Part shown: one piece after another, positions 17,534 to 25,000 of the stretch | How positions within the stretch are numbered: position 1 is the first letter of the stretch | Layout of the letters: the number at the start of each line of letters is the position of its first letter | Source of the DNA: Desulfovibrio sp. | GTDB lineage: Bacteria > Desulfobacterota > Desulfovibrionia > Desulfovibrionales > Desulfovibrionaceae | Assembly (NCBI RefSeq): GCF_019422935.1 | Contig: NZ_JAHZCJ010000006.1 | Coordinates: forward strand, 124,001 to 188,000 | Length of the DNA stretch: 64,000 bases | Direction of reading: 5' to 3' | Notes under the pieces: model-generated | What the model was told of the DNA's origin: nothing | Databases searched by the model: none | Seen by the model: the letters and a program-made list of their open reading frames with translations, nothing else | Translations under genes and position numbers: made by a program

Positions 17534-18163
17534 ATGAAAAACCTGATTTTTGTGACGGCCTGCACGGTTCTGCTCGCAGCCGCCCCCGCGCTTGCACATG
17601 GCCCGCATGAACACGGCGCGGCCCGCCTGGACGTGGCTGTGGAAGGCAATACTGTAGAAATCAGCCTCGAAAGCCCCCTTGCCAACGCCCTGCCCTTTGA
17701 ACACGCCCCACGGGATGCAGCCCAGCGGCAGGCAGTGCAGAACATGGCGGCAACTTTGCATAAGGCAGAAAATATTTTTGTTTTTCCTGCCGCAGCCCAG
17801 TGCCGCATCAAAAAGGTAACGCTGGAATCCGAAGCCCTGCCCGAGGCCCTGCTGGCAGCAAAGACTGCCGCGCAGCCGGAACAGGCGCAAGCATCAAAGC
17901 AGAACGCACCTGCCGCCCCCGCTGTTGAACCCAAGGCGCATGCAGACCATGACGAACATGCCGGGCACGATGAACACGGTGGTCATGCAGATCTGGACGC
18001 GTCTTTTACTTTTGAATGCGTGCAGCCCGATGCCCTGCACGGCATGGACGTGCGTCTTTTCTCCGCATGGCCAGCCCTGCATGAACTGCGCGTGCAGATA
18101 GTCAGCCCCACAGGGCAGCACGCCGCCGAACTGAACGAACAGGCCCACACCCTCAAGTGGTAA
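17534..18163 (+). CDS. zrgA: Periplasmic His-rich zinc-uptake protein, ZrgA family (DUF2796)
   Basis: A 209-residue periplasmic protein with a signal peptide cleaved near ALAHG, then the family start HGPHEHGAARLDVAVEG. The middle (about 130-165) is a flexible segment with many His, Asp and Glu, including HDEHAGHDEHGGH, a likely zinc trap. Members of this DUF2796 family act in the Vibrio cholerae ZrgABCDE zinc importer. Of the clustered starts, the ATG at 17534 has the best spacing from GGGAG. It is first in a five-gene operon with ABC transporter genes and zur, 54 bases downstream of the Zur box. Confidence 0.88.
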   Translation: MKNLIFVTACTVLLAAAPALAHGPHEHGAARLDVAVEGNTVEISLESPLANALPFEHAPRDAAQRQAVQNMAATLHKAENIFVFPAAAQCRIKKVTLESEALPEALLAAKTAAQPEQAQASKQNAPAAPAVEPKAHADHDEHAGHDEHGGHADLDASFTFECVQPDALHGMDVRLFSAWPALHELRVQIVSPTGQHAAELNEQAHTLKW

Positions 18164-18168
18164 ATCCC

Positions 18169-18957
18169 ATGAATTCCGTTATGCCAACAGCAGCGCAAGC
18201 GCCTTGCAGCATGAATGCGGGCGAGCAGGCAGTCCTGCTTGAAAACTGTACTTTTTGCTGGCCCGGCCAAAAGGAAGAAACCCTGCGCATCCCCATGTTC
18301 AGCGTGGGCAAAGGGGAGACGGTCTTTCTTTCCGGCCCCAGCGGCGGGGGCAAAAGCACCCTGCTCAGCCTCATTGCTGGCATACTGCAACCATCCTCTG
18401 GCAGTGTGCGCGTCAACGGAATTCGTGTGGACACCTTGCCCAGATTCGCCAGAGACTCCTTTCGCGGTGACACCATCGGCCTGATATTTCAGCAGTTCAA
18501 TCTTGTTCCGCATCTCTCCATGCTGGATAATGTGCTGCTGCCCTGCCGCTTTTCGCCCAAACGCGCCACACGGGCAACGGAAAAGGACGGAAGCCCGGAG
18601 CAATCGGCGCAACGCCTGCTTGAGCGTCTTGGTCTTGGGCCGGAACTGTGGCGCAAAAGCGTAAGCCGCCTTTCCGTTGGGCAACAGCAGCGGGTTGCCG
18701 CCGCCCGCGCCCTTGTGGGGTCGCCGCCGCTGGTCATGGCTGACGAACCCACCTCCGCGCTGGATGCGGAACGTCGGGCAGATTTTCTGCATCTGCTGCT
18801 GCCCGAAAGCGCCGAGGCCGGATCAAGCCTGCTGTTTGTCAGCCATGATCTGTCTCTGGCGGATTTTTTTGAACGCCGTGTCAGGCTGGCAGAGATCAAC
18901 AAGGCCGATATCAGCAGGGCCGACAAAGGAACAAACCCGCAAGGGGAAACCGCATGA
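18169..18957 (+). CDS. ABC transporter ATPase of the zinc-uptake operon
   Basis: A 262-residue LolD/MacB-type ATPase that should power the neighbouring permease. It shows Walker A GPSGGGKST, a Q-loop in LIFQQFNL, the signature LSVGQQQR, Walker B LVMADEPTSALD and the switch histidine in VSHD. The start lies 5 bases after the zrgA stop and is probably translationally coupled, since no strong Shine-Dalgarno sequence is visible. Its stop overlaps the permease start (ATGA). By position it corresponds to a Zrg-type ATPase; whether the complex imports zinc or remodels a carrier is not established. Confidence 0.9.
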   Translation: MNSVMPTAAQAPCSMNAGEQAVLLENCTFCWPGQKEETLRIPMFSVGKGETVFLSGPSGGGKSTLLSLIAGILQPSSGSVRVNGIRVDTLPRFARDSFRGDTIGLIFQQFNLVPHLSMLDNVLLPCRFSPKRATRATEKDGSPEQSAQRLLERLGLGPELWRKSVSRLSVGQQQRVAAARALVGSPPLVMADEPTSALDAERRADFLHLLLPESAEAGSSLLFVSHDLSLADFFERRVRLAEINKADISRADKGTNPQGETA

Positions 18958-20225
18958 GCCGTTGGCGTTTTTTGTTGGGCCTCGCCTGGTCGAGCGCCTG
19001 GAACCGCCGGGGAACCCTGAGCCTTGTGGTGTTTTCCATCGCGCTTTCCACCACCCTGTTGCTCGGCATGGAGCGTGTACGCACTCAGGTACGCGATAAT
19101 TTTGTTCAGGCAGTTTCCGGCACGGATCTGGTGGTGGGCGCACGCGGCAGCGAATTGCAACTGCTGCTCTATGCCGTGTTCCACATGGGCAAAGCCACCA
19201 ACAATATGGGGTGGGGCAGCGCCCAACGCATTGCCCAACGCAAGGACGTGGCCTGGACGATTCCCCTTTCGCTCGGCGATTCGCATAAAGGATTTGCCGT
19301 AGTGGGCACTACGGGCGATTTTTTCACCCAGTACCACTACAGCAGGCGCATGCATCTGCAATTGGCGCAGGGAGCTCCTTTTGACGGCATCTTTGATGTT
19401 GTGCTGGGGGCTGAGGTTGCCAGCAAAGAGCACTACAGGCTGGGCGACAGGCTGGTGCTCAGCCACGGCTCGGGCAGCGCCCACCTTGCCCAGCATACGG
19501 ACAAGCCCTTTACTGTGTGCGGCATTCTTGCGCCCACAGGCACGCCTGTGGACAGGGCTTTGTACATCAGCCTTGCCGCCATGGAGGCCATCCACATCGA
19601 CTGGCAGGGCGGCGCGCCTGTGCCGGGTTTTCATGTACGGCCAGATCAGGTAACCAAGTTCAGCCTCGCGCCCAAGAGCATTACGGCTGTGCTGGTTGGT
19701 CTGAAAAACCGCGCCCGTGTTTTTGCCGCCCAAAGGGAAATCAACGCCGACCAGCAGGAGGCCCTCATGGCCGTTATGCCCGGGGTGGCGCTGGATCAGC
19801 TGTGGAGCCTGCTGCGCTCGGGCGAAAATGCCTTGCGCGTCCTTTCCTGGCTTGTAACCGTTGCTGGACTGGCGGGCCTTGTGGCCGCCATTCTGGCAGG
19901 GCTGGGCGAACGGCGGCGCGAGCTGGCCGTGCTGCGCGCGGCAGGGGCCAGCCCTCTGGATATTGTGGCCCTGCTGTCGTTTGAAAGTACGCTGCTGGTC
20001 GTGGCGGGCGCGCTGGCGGGTACTGCCGCCCTCGCCGCCCTGCTGGCTGTGTTTGGCCCGATGCTGACTTCGGGTTATGGACTGAATCTTACGCTCACGC
20101 TGCCCACAGCCGCCGAATGGCGTTTGCTCGGCGGGATTGTAGCCGCGGGTTTTGCCGCAGGGCTTATCCCGGCATGGCGGGCCTACCGCATGAGTCTGGC
20201 AGACGGCCTCAACGCCTCTGTATAA
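18954..20225 (+). CDS. FtsX-like ABC permease of the zinc-uptake operon
   Basis: A 423-residue permease of the FtsX/MacB fold. One helix lies near the N-terminus (about 22-38, LSLVVFSIALSTTLLL), followed by a large extracytoplasmic domain (about 45-285) and three C-terminal helices (about 290-315, 340-370, 390-410). The cytoplasmic segment ERRRELAVLRAAGASP between helices is the usual coupling region of this family. The N-terminal part contains DLVVGARGSELQLLLYAVFH, common in these permeases. Its ATG overlaps the ATPase stop by four bases, so the two form one transporter. Confidence 0.9.
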   Translation: MSRWRFLLGLAWSSAWNRRGTLSLVVFSIALSTTLLLGMERVRTQVRDNFVQAVSGTDLVVGARGSELQLLLYAVFHMGKATNNMGWGSAQRIAQRKDVAWTIPLSLGDSHKGFAVVGTTGDFFTQYHYSRRMHLQLAQGAPFDGIFDVVLGAEVASKEHYRLGDRLVLSHGSGSAHLAQHTDKPFTVCGILAPTGTPVDRALYISLAAMEAIHIDWQGGAPVPGFHVRPDQVTKFSLAPKSITAVLVGLKNRARVFAAQREINADQQEALMAVMPGVALDQLWSLLRSGENALRVLSWLVTVAGLAGLVAAILAGLGERRRELAVLRAAGASPLDIVALLSFESTLLVVAGALAGTAALAALLAVFGPMLTSGYGLNLTLTLPTAAEWRLLGGIVAAGFAAGLIPAWRAYRMSLADGLNASV

Positions 20226-20239
20226 TAAAGGAACCTGCC

Positions 20240-20878
20240 ATGAAAACAGCTTCGCCCACAGGGCGCATCCTCTGCTTGCTGGCAGCCTTGCTGTGCGGCT
20301 GGCACAGCGCAACCGCCCTTGCCCTGACTGACGATTACGAGCAACAAAAAATCGAACACTGGCAGCCCTCGCGCGAAGATGCGGACGCTGCCGCCGCCGC
20401 AAAAAAGAGCGGAAAGTACACCGAAATCACTTGGGACAAGCTTATTCCGCCATCATGGAATCCCGCAAAAGTTTTCGACAAGTTCAATTTTGACAAGTTC
20501 AGTGATGACGACCCCAGAGCGGACAAAGCCCTGAAAGAGTTTCAGACCCTGTGGAGCAATGCGCCCGCCAACAAGACGCTGAGCGGCAAGATGGTGCGCA
20601 TTGCCGGATTTGTGGCTCCGCTCGATTTTCTGGGCGGCGATGAACTGGCCGAATTTCTGCTGGTTCCCTATTTCGGCGCGTGCATTCACGTACCGCCGCC
20701 ACCGGCCAACCAGATCATCTACGTCACACTGGACAAGCCACGCGGCATACAGATGATGGACACCGTGTGGGTTTATGGAAAGCTTGAAATCGAAAAAACA
20801 GAAAGCGACATCGGCGATGCGGGATACCGCATCAAAGCTGAGGCGGTGGAACCCTATGTGGAAGACGCAAACAACTGA
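20240..20878 (+). CDS. Periplasmic DUF3299 protein of the zinc-uptake operon
   Basis: A 212-residue exported protein with a signal peptide ending near ATALAL. The mature part holds the DUF3299 features: an internal segment KMVRIAGFVAPLDF and the strongly conserved LVPYFGACIHVPPPPANQ. The cysteine and histidine in that motif could bind metal, which is inference. AAAGGA precedes the ATG at 20240, 14 bases after the permease stop. A DUF3299 protein is part of the zrg locus in Vibrio as I recall it, which supports the assignment of the operon. Its 3' end overlaps the zur start by 23 bases in another frame. Confidence 0.85.
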   Translation: MKTASPTGRILCLLAALLCGWHSATALALTDDYEQQKIEHWQPSREDADAAAAAKKSGKYTEITWDKLIPPSWNPAKVFDKFNFDKFSDDDPRADKALKEFQTLWSNAPANKTLSGKMVRIAGFVAPLDFLGGDELAEFLLVPYFGACIHVPPPPANQIIYVTLDKPRGIQMMDTVWVYGKLEIEKTESDIGDAGYRIKAEAVEPYVEDANN

Positions 20879-21362
20879 TCAGGCCGAACCTGCCAGTTGC
20901 CAGGCGGAAACATCATGCTGCCAGGCAGACCAGCCGCGCATGGGTCACACTCTGCGGCTTACTCCCCTGCGGCGCATGGTGCTGGACTATCTGCAACAGG
21001 CACAGGAGCCCGTTAAGGCCTATGACATTCTTGATGCCCTGCGCGGCAAATCCTCCAAGGCCCTCACGCCTGCAAGCGTCTACAGAACGCTTGAATTTCT
21101 GCTTAACCAGGGAGTTGTGCACAAGGTCGGCTCGCTCAATGCCTTTGTGGCCTGCGCGCAAGCCTGCCAGGAGCCTCATGCACCCGTGTTCATGCTGGTG
21201 TGCCCCGGTTGCCGCAAGAGCCGGGAGGTAGACAATCCCGCGCTGTATCAGACCATCTTTTCCACCATGCAGCAGCAGGGCTTTCAGCTTCAGGGCGACA
21301 CCGTGGAACTGACCGGCATCTGCCCCCGGTGCGCAGAAATGGACGCTCAGGCTGGCGCGTAA
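20856..21362 (+). CDS. zur: Fur-family zinc regulator Zur
   Basis: A 168-residue Fur-family repressor that should bind DNA when zinc is plentiful. The winged helix spans about 30-100 (LTPLRRMVLDYLQQ, TPASVYRTLEFLLNQGVVHKV). The dimerisation domain carries the structural-zinc pairs CPGC (VCPGCRKSREVDN) and CPRC near the C-terminus. The N-terminal tail contains extra cysteines (ASCQAETSCCQ). The start at 20856 lies inside the preceding gene; a later ATG at 20940 is possible but would drop only the tail. Being in an operon with a Zur box suggests autoregulation. Zur rather than Fur is inferred from the operon. Confidence 0.85.
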   Translation: MWKTQTTDQAEPASCQAETSCCQADQPRMGHTLRLTPLRRMVLDYLQQAQEPVKAYDILDALRGKSSKALTPASVYRTLEFLLNQGVVHKVGSLNAFVACAQACQEPHAPVFMLVCPGCRKSREVDNPALYQTIFSTMQQQGFQLQGDTVELTGICPRCAEMDAQAGA

Positions 21363-21580
21363 TCCCCAAGTTACTTCAGGTTTCTGAATATCTTGCCGGA
21401 GAGGCCTCTCCTTCCAGTGGTTCCAGCATAGTCTGTTCTTCATTATCGGTCAGACGCAAAAGGCGGCGCGGATCTCCATAGCCGGAAAAACGCGCCGCCT
21501 GCCACGCCCGGCAAATAGACGAGGTGAGAGAGCTGGCAAGATCAACTTGAGCAAAAACAAGAAACCAGGGTTTGTTGAAA

Positions 21581-21611
21581 ACGAAGGGCCTTTGCAGGCC
21601 CTTCGTTTTTT
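21581..21611. terminator. Bidirectional terminator between zur and ech operons
   Basis: A 10-bp perfect stem ACGAAGGGCC / GGCCCTTCGT with a six-base loop is flanked by A residues on the left and six T residues on the right. It stands between two convergent operons and can serve both. Confidence 0.9.
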
Positions 21612-21614
21612 CAG

Positions 21615-21998
21615 TTATTTTTCCGTATTTTCCCCGCCCTTGGCCTCGGCCTTGGCTTTCTTGACGCGCGGGGTTCCGGTGCGGTGCACTACAAACTTGC
21701 TGATGGAAGGTTTGCGGTGCACTGGCTCCTGATGCAGGCATTTTGTGGGGCACTTTTCCACACACGCGGAGCAGTACACGCACAGGAAGGGATCATAATT
21801 CCACTTTCCGGCTTTTGCATCCACGGTAATGGCATCGGTTGGGCATACTCGTGCGCAGGAATTGCAGAATATGCACTTTTCAACCTCGTTGGTGATCACG
21901 CCGCGATAGGCGGGGAAGGGTTCGCGTTCTTCCAGAGGATACAGCCGCGTGGCTGGCTTGCCCGAAAGATTGCGCAGCACGTTTGGGAGCATATACAT
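21615..21998 (-). CDS. echF: Ech hydrogenase ferredoxin subunit EchF
   Basis: A 127-residue polyferredoxin-type subunit that passes electrons between ferredoxin and the small subunit of the membrane Ech hydrogenase. It holds two 4Fe-4S motifs: CIFCNSCARVCP near residue 42 and CVYCSACVEKCP near residue 73. The tail (about 100-127) is basic and lysine-rich. It is the last gene of the operon, starting 3 bases after the echE stop and ending beside the terminator. Homologous to the NuoI family. Confidence 0.93.
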   Translation of the reverse strand: MYMLPNVLRNLSGKPATRLYPLEEREPFPAYRGVITNEVEKCIFCNSCARVCPTDAITVDAKAGKWNYDPFLCVYCSACVEKCPTKCLHQEPVHRKPSISKFVVHRTGTPRVKKAKAEAKGGENTEK

Positions 21999-22001
21999 GG
22001 G

Positions 22002-23084
22002 CTACCTCTCTGTGCAGGAGATGCACGGGTCGATACTCAGCACGATAACCGGCACGTCGGGCAGTTTGCAGCCCGGCAGCATGTGCAGCAGGGGCGGCAC
22101 GTTGGCAAAGGTGGGCGTGCGCACGCGCATGCGCTCCAGATTCTTGGTGCCGTTGGCCCGGATGTAGTAGAACAGCTCGCCGCGGGGCTGCTCCACACGA
22201 AAGACCGATTCACCCTCGGGGTTGCCGGTGACCTTTACGGTCAGCTCGCTTTCGGGCAGGCGGTTCAAGGCTTCGCGGATGAGCTCTATGGAGTGCAGCA
22301 CTTCATAAAAGCGAACCTTGGAACGGGCGTAACAGTCGCCGTCATTCTCAACCACGGGAATGAAGTTGAGATCCTTGTAGGCCGCGTAGCCATGCATACG
22401 TTCGTCGATTTCCCAGCCGCTGCCGCGCAGGGTGGGGCCGGCGGCGCCCAGCAGGCGGGCATCGTCCTTGCTCAGGTAGCCGATGCCGCGCGTGCGTTCC
22501 TGCACGGTGTAGTCGTCAAGCATGGTGCGGGTAAGCTCGCGCATGCCCTTTTCCAGCTCGTCCAGACGCCCATGCATCCAGCGGATCTGATCGGGGCTGA
22601 GGTCGCGGCGCACGCCGCCAACCACGTTGACCGAAAGGATAACGCGGTTGCCCGCCGTGGCTTCGCAGATGTCCATGACATGCTCGCGGATGCGCCAGAA
22701 CTGCTGGAACACGCTTTCAAAGCCAAACGAGTCGGCAAACAGGCCGAGCCACAGCATGTGGGAGTGTATCCGGTGCAGTTCTGACCAGATAACCCGCAAA
22801 AACTGCGCGCGCGGCGGCGCTGTAATGCCCATCATGTCTTCAATGGCGTTGCAGTAGCAGTTGGCATGAATGCACGAACAGATGCCGCAAATGCGCTCGA
22901 CCACAAAGACCATCTGATTGTAGTCCTTGAGCCGCACAAGGCTTTCAAGCCCGCGATGGACAAAACCAAGCTGGGGCACGGCCCCGACCACGGTTTCATC
23001 TTCCACCACAAACTTGATGTGCAGCGGTTCGGGCAGTACGGGATGCTGCGGCCCGAAAGGAATCACGGTTGTGCGGTTGCTCAT
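22002..23084 (-). CDS. echE: Ech [NiFe] hydrogenase large subunit EchE
   Basis: The 360-residue catalytic subunit of the energy-converting hydrogenase. The NiFe site ligands are ERICGICSCIH (about 63-73) and the C-terminal DPCISCTER. The protein stops three residues after the last CxxC pair and has no C-terminal extension, so no protease maturation step is needed; this is as in some other Ech enzymes. It is related to NuoD/complex I 49-kDa subunits. The ATG overlaps the echD stop (ATGA). It couples proton reduction or H2 oxidation with ferredoxin to ion movement across the membrane. Confidence 0.95.
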   Translation of the reverse strand: MSNRTTVIPFGPQHPVLPEPLHIKFVVEDETVVGAVPQLGFVHRGLESLVRLKDYNQMVFVVERICGICSCIHANCYCNAIEDMMGITAPPRAQFLRVIWSELHRIHSHMLWLGLFADSFGFESVFQQFWRIREHVMDICEATAGNRVILSVNVVGGVRRDLSPDQIRWMHGRLDELEKGMRELTRTMLDDYTVQERTRGIGYLSKDDARLLGAAGPTLRGSGWEIDERMHGYAAYKDLNFIPVVENDGDCYARSKVRFYEVLHSIELIREALNRLPESELTVKVTGNPEGESVFRVEQPRGELFYYIRANGTKNLERMRVRTPTFANVPPLLHMLPGCKLPDVPVIVLSIDPCISCTER

Positions 23085-23557
23085 GCCTTCTCTCCTTTGG
23101 CCGTGTCATCCTTGGCGGCCTCGGCCTTGGCGGCGGGCCGCCGGACCGTGGTCATGGTAAAGTACGGCGCGTGGGTGACTTCGCCCTCCAGATACATGGC
23201 CCCCTGGTAATCCAGAGGCAGATCAGCAAAATGCACCCCGAACTGATCCTGCGTTTCGTTCTCGACGAGTACGGCGCAGAAATATACGGGCGTGATGCTG
23301 GGGATGGCGTCGTTCTTGTTCACATCCATGCGCAGATGCACCATGCCCTTGGCGTCCGTGGGTTCCCACACGCACAGTTCGGCGTTGTGGCGCAGGTCGG
23401 ACATGGTGAGGTTTACGTCAAAGTGATAGAAAAGCCGCAGCGTGTTTTCGTCCATGACGGTCTGCGACATGGTCACAAAACGGTATTTGGCGTTGGCAAG
23501 CTGCTGCACTTCTGAAAGCAGCGTTTGCGGCGTCACTTCCTTGGCTTCAAAAAACAT
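23081..23557 (-). CDS. echD: Ech hydrogenase subunit EchD (NuoC-like)
   Basis: A 158-residue hydrophilic subunit homologous to the 30-kDa/NuoC subunit of complex I. The conserved region (about 75-125) includes AIPSITPVYFCAVLVENETQDQFGVHF, shown here in part: the DQFGV segment is diagnostic. The C-terminal tail is rich in Ala, Lys and Glu. It lies 18 bases after echC and overlaps echE by four bases. It supports assembly of the small and large subunits on the cytoplasmic side of the membrane. Confidence 0.9.
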   Translation of the reverse strand: MFFEAKEVTPQTLLSEVQQLANAKYRFVTMSQTVMDENTLRLFYHFDVNLTMSDLRHNAELCVWEPTDAKGMVHLRMDVNKNDAIPSITPVYFCAVLVENETQDQFGVHFADLPLDYQGAMYLEGEVTHAPYFTMTTVRRPAAKAEAAKDDTAKGEKA

Positions 23558-23575
23558 GGCTCTATCCTTTCCGGG

Positions 23576-24136
23576 TTAACCCGCGTTTTGCTGTGGCTTG
23601 TCGTGGGCTTCTTCCGGCGCGGACTCCGCCTGCGGCGTCATGTCGGGAGTGCCGTCCTCATCGCCCGGCATAAAGGTGGGCACAGGCTCGGGGCCAAGGC
23701 CCATCTTGGCCTTGAGTACGCCAAGGGCCTGCACCACGCCGTCAATGATGGCCTCGGGTTTGGGCGGGCAGCCGGGCACGAACACATCAACAGGAATGAT
23801 GTTATACGCGCCGTTCAGCACATTATAGGTATCCTTGAACACGCCCCCGGAAAGGTTGCAGGCTCCGATGGAAACCACGGCCTTGGGCGAAGGCATCTGT
23901 TCGTATATCTGCTTGAGCACATGCTGGTTGCGGTGGTTGACCGTGCCTGTAACCAGCAGCACGTCGGCATGCTTGGGGTTGCCCGCGTTGACCACCCCGA
24001 AACGTTCTACGTCATACATGGGCGTCAGACAGGCCAGCACCTCGATGTCGCAGCCGTTGCAGGAACCGCAGTCAAAATGAACTATCCACGGAGACTTCAG
24101 GCGGCTCCGCTTGATCATATTGTCGACGAAACCCAT
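23576..24136 (-). CDS. echC: Ech hydrogenase small subunit EchC (NuoB-like)
   Basis: The 186-residue small subunit carries the proximal 4Fe-4S cluster. Cysteine ligands appear in FDCGSCNGCDIEVL (about 21-34), GACNLSGGV and PGCPPKPEAI, as in NuoB and hydrogenase small subunits. The last 40 residues are acidic and proline-rich and look disordered. It starts 12 bases after echB. It transfers electrons from EchF to the NiFe site in EchE. Confidence 0.94.
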   Translation of the reverse strand: MGFVDNMIKRSRLKSPWIVHFDCGSCNGCDIEVLACLTPMYDVERFGVVNAGNPKHADVLLVTGTVNHRNQHVLKQIYEQMPSPKAVVSIGACNLSGGVFKDTYNVLNGAYNIIPVDVFVPGCPPKPEAIIDGVVQALGVLKAKMGLGPEPVPTFMPGDEDGTPDMTPQAESAPEEAHDKPQQNAG

Positions 24137-24148
24137 ATTCCGGCCTCC

Positions 24149-25000
24149 TTACGCCACGTACAGCCATAAAAGATTAACCAGGGCCAGGCCCATGCCGAGC
24201 AGCAGAGACTTCTTTTGCACCATCCACTGCCACGTCAGACGGGCGGTGATGTTGTCGATAAGAATTTCCGTGAACAGCGACGCGCCCACAAGTACGGCCA
24301 TTCCCACAAAGCTGGTGTGCCAGAACATGGCGCACAGCCCAAGAATAAGCACAAGGTCAAACCAGTGGGCAATTTCAATCAGCGCAAGGTACGGGCCGGA
24401 ATATTCGGTCTGCACGCCGCGCACCAGTTCCTGGTGGCCGTGATGGCAGGCCGCAATATCAAAGGGCGACTTGCGCAGTTTGATTGTCAGGGCGTAACCC
24501 AGCGCCAGAAACAGCAGAGGCATCTTGAGCAGCAGCGGCTGCTCGAGCTGGAATACAGCGGCAATGGAGAACGAACCTGTGCACATGGCAAAGCCAACGA
24601 ACACCAAAATCAGAATAGGCTCATAGGCCAGCATGAGCAGCAGCTCGCGCTGCGCGCCCACATTGCTGTAGGGTGAAGGTACGCATACCGCGCCAACCAC
24701 CTGAAACACCGCGCCCACTGTGAGCACGAAGAACAGCAGCAGCAAATCCCCGCCCATGAAGAAAATCAGCAGGGCAAGCGCCGATGAAATCAGCGTGATG
24801 TACGCGCTGAACACCAGCCATGCATTGGTAACCTGGGGCTGTTTGCCCAGCAGTTTGAGTATGTCGTAAAATGGCTGGAGCAGTGGCGGCCCAAGGCGCG
24901 ACTGAAGGCGCGCCGTGATCCGTCGATCCAGACCGGTAAGCAGGCCGCCCACCAGGGGCGACAGGATCAACCCGCCGATAGCGCTGAAGATGGTGAGCAT
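24149..25000 (-). CDS. echB: Ech hydrogenase membrane subunit EchB (NuoH-like)
   Basis: A 283-residue membrane subunit with about eight helices. The N-terminus contains GLDRRITARLQSRLGPP, the NuoH-type loop that contacts the hydrophilic arm, followed by PFYDILKLLGKQ. The ATG at 25000 shares one base with the echA stop (TAATG) and has AGGAGG upstream. It anchors the catalytic module and is thought to link electron transfer with proton or sodium translocation. Confidence 0.93.
   Translation of the reverse strand: MLTIFSAIGGLILSPLVGGLLTGLDRRITARLQSRLGPPLLQPFYDILKLLGKQPQVTNAWLVFSAYITLISSALALLIFFMGGDLLLLFFVLTVGAVFQVVGAVCVPSPYSNVGAQRELLLMLAYEPILILVFVGFAMCTGSFSIAAVFQLEQPLLLKMPLLFLALGYALTIKLRKSPFDIAACHHGHQELVRGVQTEYSGPYLALIEIAHWFDLVLILGLCAMFWHTSFVGMAVLVGASLFTEILIDNITARLTWQWMVQKKSLLLGMGLALVNLLWLYVA

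Noticed and set aside
18489..20402. A 637-residue open frame antisense to the ABC transporter genes
   Set aside because: High GC opens long antisense frames. The opposite strand has clear ATPase and FtsX-like motifs, and the antisense product is low-complexity and His/Gln/Arg-rich.
21376..21560. Minus-strand reading frame ending in a segment with LLRLTDNEEQTMLEPLEGE between zur and echF
   Set aside because: It looks slightly protein-like, but no start codon with a Shine-Dalgarno sequence opens it and it runs into the terminator. At most a gene remnant.
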